A program made the position numbers and the translations under genes. Shown here piece by piece: positions 6,376 to 7,244 of a stretch of DNA of 7,244 nt. Under the pieces are notes generated by a model. The model ran no database searches. It was given only the letters and a program-made list of their open reading frames with translations, and was not told where the DNA came from. This stretch comes from Actinomycetes bacterium (GTDB taxonomy: Bacteria > Actinomycetota > Actinomycetes > Mycobacteriales > Micromonosporaceae): positions 1-7,244 of the forward strand of contig JAEZGP010000711.1 in assembly GCA_023437285.1 (NCBI GenBank), in the 5' to 3' direction. Each line of letters begins with the position of its first letter. Position 1 is the first letter of the stretch.

Positions 6376-7244
6376 ATGCCGTCTCGCGTAGCACCGCTTG
6401 ACCTGCTCGAACTCGACTCACTGCTGAGCGAGGACGAGCGCGACATCCGCGCCGTCGTGCGCCGCCTCGTCGACGACCGGGTCCGCCCGCACGTGGCCGG
6501 CTGGTTCGAGGACGGCCGCGTGCCCGTTCGCGACCTGGCCCGCGACTTCGGGGCGCTGGGGTTGCTCGGCATGCACCTGACCGGGTACGGCTGCGCGGGC
6601 GCCTCCGCCGTCGCGTACGGGCTGGCCTGCCACGAGCTGGAAGCCGCCGACTCGGGCGTACGGAGCCTCGTCAGCGTCCAAGGCTCACTGGCCATGTACG
6701 CCATCTGGCGGTACGGCTCCGAAGAACAGAAGTCCACCTGGCTGCCGTCGATGGCCACCGGCGAGGCGATCGGGTGCTTCGGACTGACCGAGCCCGATCA
6801 CGGCTCCGACCCGGGGTCCATGGCCACCCGGGCCCGCCGCGACGGCGACGAATGGGTCCTGCACGGCACCAAAATGTGGATCACCAACGCACCGGTCGCG
6901 GACGTCGGCGTGATCTGGGCACGCGTGGACGACGTCGTACGCGGCTTCGTCGTACCCATGTCCACGCCCGGCGTGACCGCCAACGAGATCAAGCACAAAC
7001 TGTCCCTGCGGGCCTCCTCGACGGGCGAGATCGTGCTCGACGACGTGCGGCTGCCCCTGTCGGCCGAGCTGCCCGCAGCGGATGGGCTGAAGGCGCCGCT
7101 CTCCTGCCTCACCGAGGCCCGGTACGGCATCGTGTGGGGCGCGCTCGGCGCCGCCCGCGACTGCCTGGAAACCGCCATCTCGTACGCGTGCTCCCGCGAG
7201 CAGTTCGGCCGTCCCATCGCCGGATTCCAGCTCACCCAGGCCAA
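6376..7244 (+). CDS. Acyl-CoA dehydrogenase, probable glutaryl-CoA dehydrogenase (3' end missing)
   Basis: 289 complete codons are visible; the gene runs off the window, so roughly 100 C-terminal residues of the usual ~390 are missing. That tail would carry the catalytic Glu base, which cannot be checked. The family uses FAD to oxidise acyl-CoA and pass electrons to ETF; the glutaryl-CoA enzyme also decarboxylates to crotonyl-CoA in lysine/tryptophan breakdown. The signature GLTEPDHGSDPGS (136-148), GTKMWITNAP (164-173), KLSLRASSTGEI and ARYGIVWGALGAA match that subfamily closely. E89, R96 and S97 align with the Glu87/Arg94/Ser95 that bind the glutaryl carboxylate in the human enzyme; the neighbouring Tyr is Val95 here. 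The only usable start is the ATG at 6376, because an in-frame TAG ends the previous gene just upstream. The ribosome binding site is weak (GGTTGG), suggesting coupling to the upstream gene. Confidence 0.9.
   Translation, partial: MPSRVAPLDLLELDSLLSEDERDIRAVVRRLVDDRVRPHVAGWFEDGRVPVRDLARDFGALGLLGMHLTGYGCAGASAVAYGLACHELEAADSGVRSLVSVQGSLAMYAIWRYGSEEQKSTWLPSMATGEAIGCFGLTEPDHGSDPGSMATRARRDGDEWVLHGTKMWITNAPVADVGVIWARVDDVVRGFVVPMSTPGVTANEIKHKLSLRASSTGEIVLDDVRLPLSAELPAADGLKAPLSCLTEARYGIVWGALGAARDCLETAISYACSREQFGRPIAGFQLTQA

Overview
The window is a compact, very GC-rich stretch of bacterial chromosome. Codon third positions are strongly G/C, several starts are GTG, and the gene set (SepH, citrate synthase 2, actinobacterial-type SerC) points to an actinomycete. 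A member of the Micromonosporaceae is my best guess; that family placement is inference from memory of similar gene orders and cannot be proved here. I see no rRNA, tRNA, CRISPR array, insertion sequence, phage gene or sign of recent transfer. The longest stretch without a gene is about 214 bases.

Left half (minus strand, transcribed right to left): citrate synthase 2 (3534 to 2431), phosphoserine aminotransferase serC (2333 to 1200) and the FtsZ regulator sepH (1071 to 55). A strong hairpin without a U-tract follows serC and probably ends the citrate synthase/serC transcript, so sepH likely has its own promoter. A 14-bp tandem duplication lies directly after the sepH stop.

Centre: 3535-3748 separates citrate synthase from the divergent gene pdxH. 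It is unusually rich in inverted repeats, with four compact hairpins and a 12-bp inverted repeat spanning 101 bp. It also holds a possible 19-codon leader ORF on the citrate synthase side. This is the least explained part of the window.

Right half (plus strand): pdxH (PLP synthesis/salvage), an aldose 1-epimerase family gene, a nitroreductase family gene starting 2 nt after the epimerase stop, a 96-residue conserved-looking protein of unknown function, and an acyl-CoA dehydrogenase that runs off the window end. The dehydrogenase keeps the glutaryl-CoA-specific Glu/Arg/Ser set.

The genes are mostly central metabolism and cell division: serine synthesis by a PLP enzyme, PLP supply, citrate formation, sugar mutarotation, flavin-dependent redox chemistry, and lysine/tryptophan-type glutaryl-CoA breakdown. 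The serC/pdxH proximity makes sense through PLP. I found no convincing new multi-gene system. The best candidates for something undescribed are the structured citA/pdxH intergenic region and the small 96-residue protein.
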